Shown here: positions 12,555 to 13,419 of the stretch, piece after piece
Layout: each line of letters opens with the position of its first letter
How positions within the stretch are numbered: the stretch's first letter is position 1
Assembly: GCA_035507915.1 (NCBI GenBank)
Contig: DATJNS010000141.1
Location: 1 to 13,419, forward strand
DNA length: 13,419 nt
Direction of reading: 5' to 3'
Source: JACQAI01 sp035507915
Lineage (GTDB): Bacteria > Pseudomonadota > Alphaproteobacteria > Elsterales > Elsteraceae
Notes under the pieces: generated by a model
Seen by the model: only the letters and a program-made list of their open reading frames with translations
Told to the model about the DNA's origin: nothing
The model's database searches: none
Program-made: the position numbers and the translations under genes

Positions 12555-12995
12555 CTATTTGGCGTGGGGCTCGGCAGTCTCGCCCTGCGCCAGGCGACGC
12601 GCTTCCGCGAGCTTCGCGGCGCACGTCGTGCCGTCGCCCGCCTGGTCGGCGCGGCGGGCCACCAGCAGGGCCTCGCGCATGCGCTCGCGCTGTGCCGCGC
12701 GCAGCGGATTGACCGGCGTATCGCGCCGCATGGCGATGCCGCCGGTGTTCGGAACGCTGTCGATGCCCGCCGTCGAGGCTGGCGCGCCGCCGGCACCGGA
12801 AGCCGCGGTCTGATCGCTGCCCGGCTGGCCCGGGTGGTCGCTGTCGCGGTCACCCGGCTGCACCACCGCCAGGCTGTAGCGATCGTCGAGCAGGCGGATC
12901 TGCTCGCCGCATTCCGACGCTTGCGCGAGCCCGCTGACCAGGCTCAACGCGGCGGCCGCGATGGCGACCGGGCCGACGACAGAATGGCGCCGCAT
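12555..12995 (-). CDS. Small secreted protein, function unknown
   Basis: The protein is 146 aa. The ATG at 12995 is chosen because GGGAGGG lies just upstream and the protein then begins with a signal peptide: Arg2-Arg3, a hydrophobic core from about 6 to 20, and a likely cleavage after Ala-Gln-Ala (26). The mature protein has two Cys (29 and 125), a possible disulfide, joined by a low-complexity Gly/Ser/Pro/Asp-rich linker (about 46-95). The C-terminal part is an alanine/arginine-rich helical segment ending in the AAKLAEARRL region. The family is not recognised. A longer frame upstream to 13157 runs through the tandem repeats and into the tRNA gene, and is not coding. Confidence 0.75.
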   Translation of the reverse strand: MRRHSVVGPVAIAAAALSLVSGLAQASECGEQIRLLDDRYSLAVVQPGDRDSDHPGQPGSDQTAASGAGGAPASTAGIDSVPNTGGIAMRRDTPVNPLRAAQRERMREALLVARRADQAGDGTTCAAKLAEARRLAQGETAEPHAK

Positions 12996-13019
12996 CGATC
13001 CCTCCCATGCGCTCGACCG

Positions 13020-13108
13020 AAAAACGCCGCGCCGCGCACGGGCGTTCCGGTTTCGTGTCGTTCCGGTTTTGGGGCGCTCCGGTTTCCGGGCGTTGCGCCG
13101 GCGCGGCG
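13020..13108 (-). terminator. GC stem followed by T-run downstream of tRNA-Ile
   Basis: On the minus strand, downstream of the tRNA, CGCCGCGCC (13108-13100) pairs with GGCGCGGCG (13033-13025), 9 bp, and TTTTT follows (13024-13020). It looks like an intrinsic terminator but with a long 66-nt loop that holds the tandem repeats. It could stop the tRNA transcript before the secreted-protein gene. Confidence 0.45.
13043..13090. repeat. Three tandem 16-bp repeats
   Basis: Units start at 13043, 13059 and 13075, each beginning CGTTCCGGTTT or CGCTCCGGTTT, with exact 16-bp spacing. The variable part is at the end of each unit. They lie between the tRNA 3' end and the start of the secreted-protein gene, inside the stem described at 13025-13108. 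They are too short and contiguous for CRISPR. Their role is unknown. Confidence 0.6.
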
Positions 13109-13121
13109 CGATGGGGGGCGA

Positions 13122-13198
<77 letters not shown>

Positions 13199-13215
13199 GG
13201 CCGCATTGGCACGAG

Positions 13216-13236
13216 GCCGGCGGCGCGGCCGCCGGC
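13216..13236. repeat. 9-bp GC hairpin in the tRNA leader
   Basis: GCCGGCGGC (13216-13224) pairs perfectly with GCCGCCGGC (13228-13236) across a 3-nt loop. It lies between the promoter and the tRNA 5' end. It is likely transcribed and then removed with the 5' leader. Confidence 0.4.
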
Positions 13237-13244
13237 GGGCCGCT

Positions 13245-13274
13245 CATGTACGGGTTTTGGGCAACCCCTGTCAA
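13245..13274 (-). promoter_or_regulatory. Sigma70-type promoter of the tRNA-Ile gene
   Basis: On the minus strand a perfect TTGACA -35 box (13274-13269), an 18-bp spacer and TACATG as -10 (13250-13245) precede the tRNA, whose 5' end is at 13198. A 9-bp hairpin (13216-13224 with 13228-13236) lies in the short leader and may be a processing signal. Confidence 0.6.
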
Positions 13275-13419
13275 CCGACCGGGCCCGCTTGAGCGCACCC
13301 GGCCGTGCGTATAGGGTGCGCCCCGCCCGTCCGGACCGTTATGGTTCTGGGACCCGGCGCTCCCCTGTCTGTCCGTGCTGCTACCCCGTGTTGCTGCCCC
13401 TGCCGTTGTCCCCGCTCCA

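Noticed and set aside
11825..12853. A 342-codon minus-strand frame across 11825-12853
   Set aside because: It has no recognisable product, overlaps the supported gene at 12194 and the secreted-protein gene, and has the Arg-rich look of a shadow frame.
13043..13090. CRISPR array
   Set aside because: The units are 16 bp and directly adjacent, with no spacers and no cas genes.
13199..13419. Expected 16S rRNA upstream of tRNA-Ile
   Set aside because: No conserved 16S sequence is present in this interval. The tRNA is not part of a visible rrn operon.
13289..13419. A gene starting near 13340 with an upstream TTGAGC/TATAGG promoter
   Set aside because: The spacer is only 15 bp, and the coding frame is too short to judge before the window ends.

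Overview
The window is GC-rich (GC3-biased) chromosomal DNA that looks alphaproteobacterial, probably Rhodospirillales/Hyphomicrobiales-like. This rests on the codon bias, an ECF sigma factor of alphaproteobacterial style, a FetAB-type transporter pair, a eukaryotic-type (fold III) ornithine/lysine decarboxylase behind a long leader, and a C45/NAAA-like Ntn-hydrolase. No IS element, phage gene, CRISPR array or plasmid function is visible, so this is ordinary accessory/housekeeping chromosome rather than an island.

Left part (1-3660): a small lipoprotein (+) faces an extended-SDR sugar-nucleotide epimerase/dehydratase (-). The epimerase is preceded on the same strand by a C45/NAAA-like Ntn-hydrolase whose N-terminus is short and whose start is uncertain. 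Divergent from the hydrolase is an HtrA/DegS-like anchored serine protease (+). The protease converges on a tiny DUF1328-type membrane protein that lacks any canonical start codon. That small gene lies in frame behind an ECF sigma factor (3687-4205, -).

Middle (4206-6116): about 520 bp of relatively AT-rich intergenic DNA carries repeated AATTGGGT/ACCCAATT boxes. It is followed by a sigma70-like promoter and a leader of about 310 nt before the PLP-dependent decarboxylase. The leader contains a 36-codon upstream ORF with a strong ribosome-binding site, ending in Arg-Pro-stop. It also has several potential helices and two short segments complementary to the decarboxylase Shine-Dalgarno. This is the most system-like regulatory region in the window. 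The decarboxylase ends in a double hairpin facing a single-domain response regulator.

Right part (6669-13419): an SDR-fold protein that has lost the Ser-Tyr-Lys catalytic residues is divergent from an MFS exporter. A fetA-fetB-like ABC pair (-) overlaps by ATGA and is divergent from a COG0402 amidohydrolase (+). After a gene-poor gap come an unrecognised 100-aa protein (+) and a small secreted protein (-). A stand-alone tRNA-Ile(GAT) (-) follows, with its own promoter upstream and three 16-bp tandem repeats within a terminator-like structure downstream.

The genes are mostly single units or pairs, so apart from FetAB and the sigma factor/DUF1328 pair no multi-gene pathway can be read from the context.
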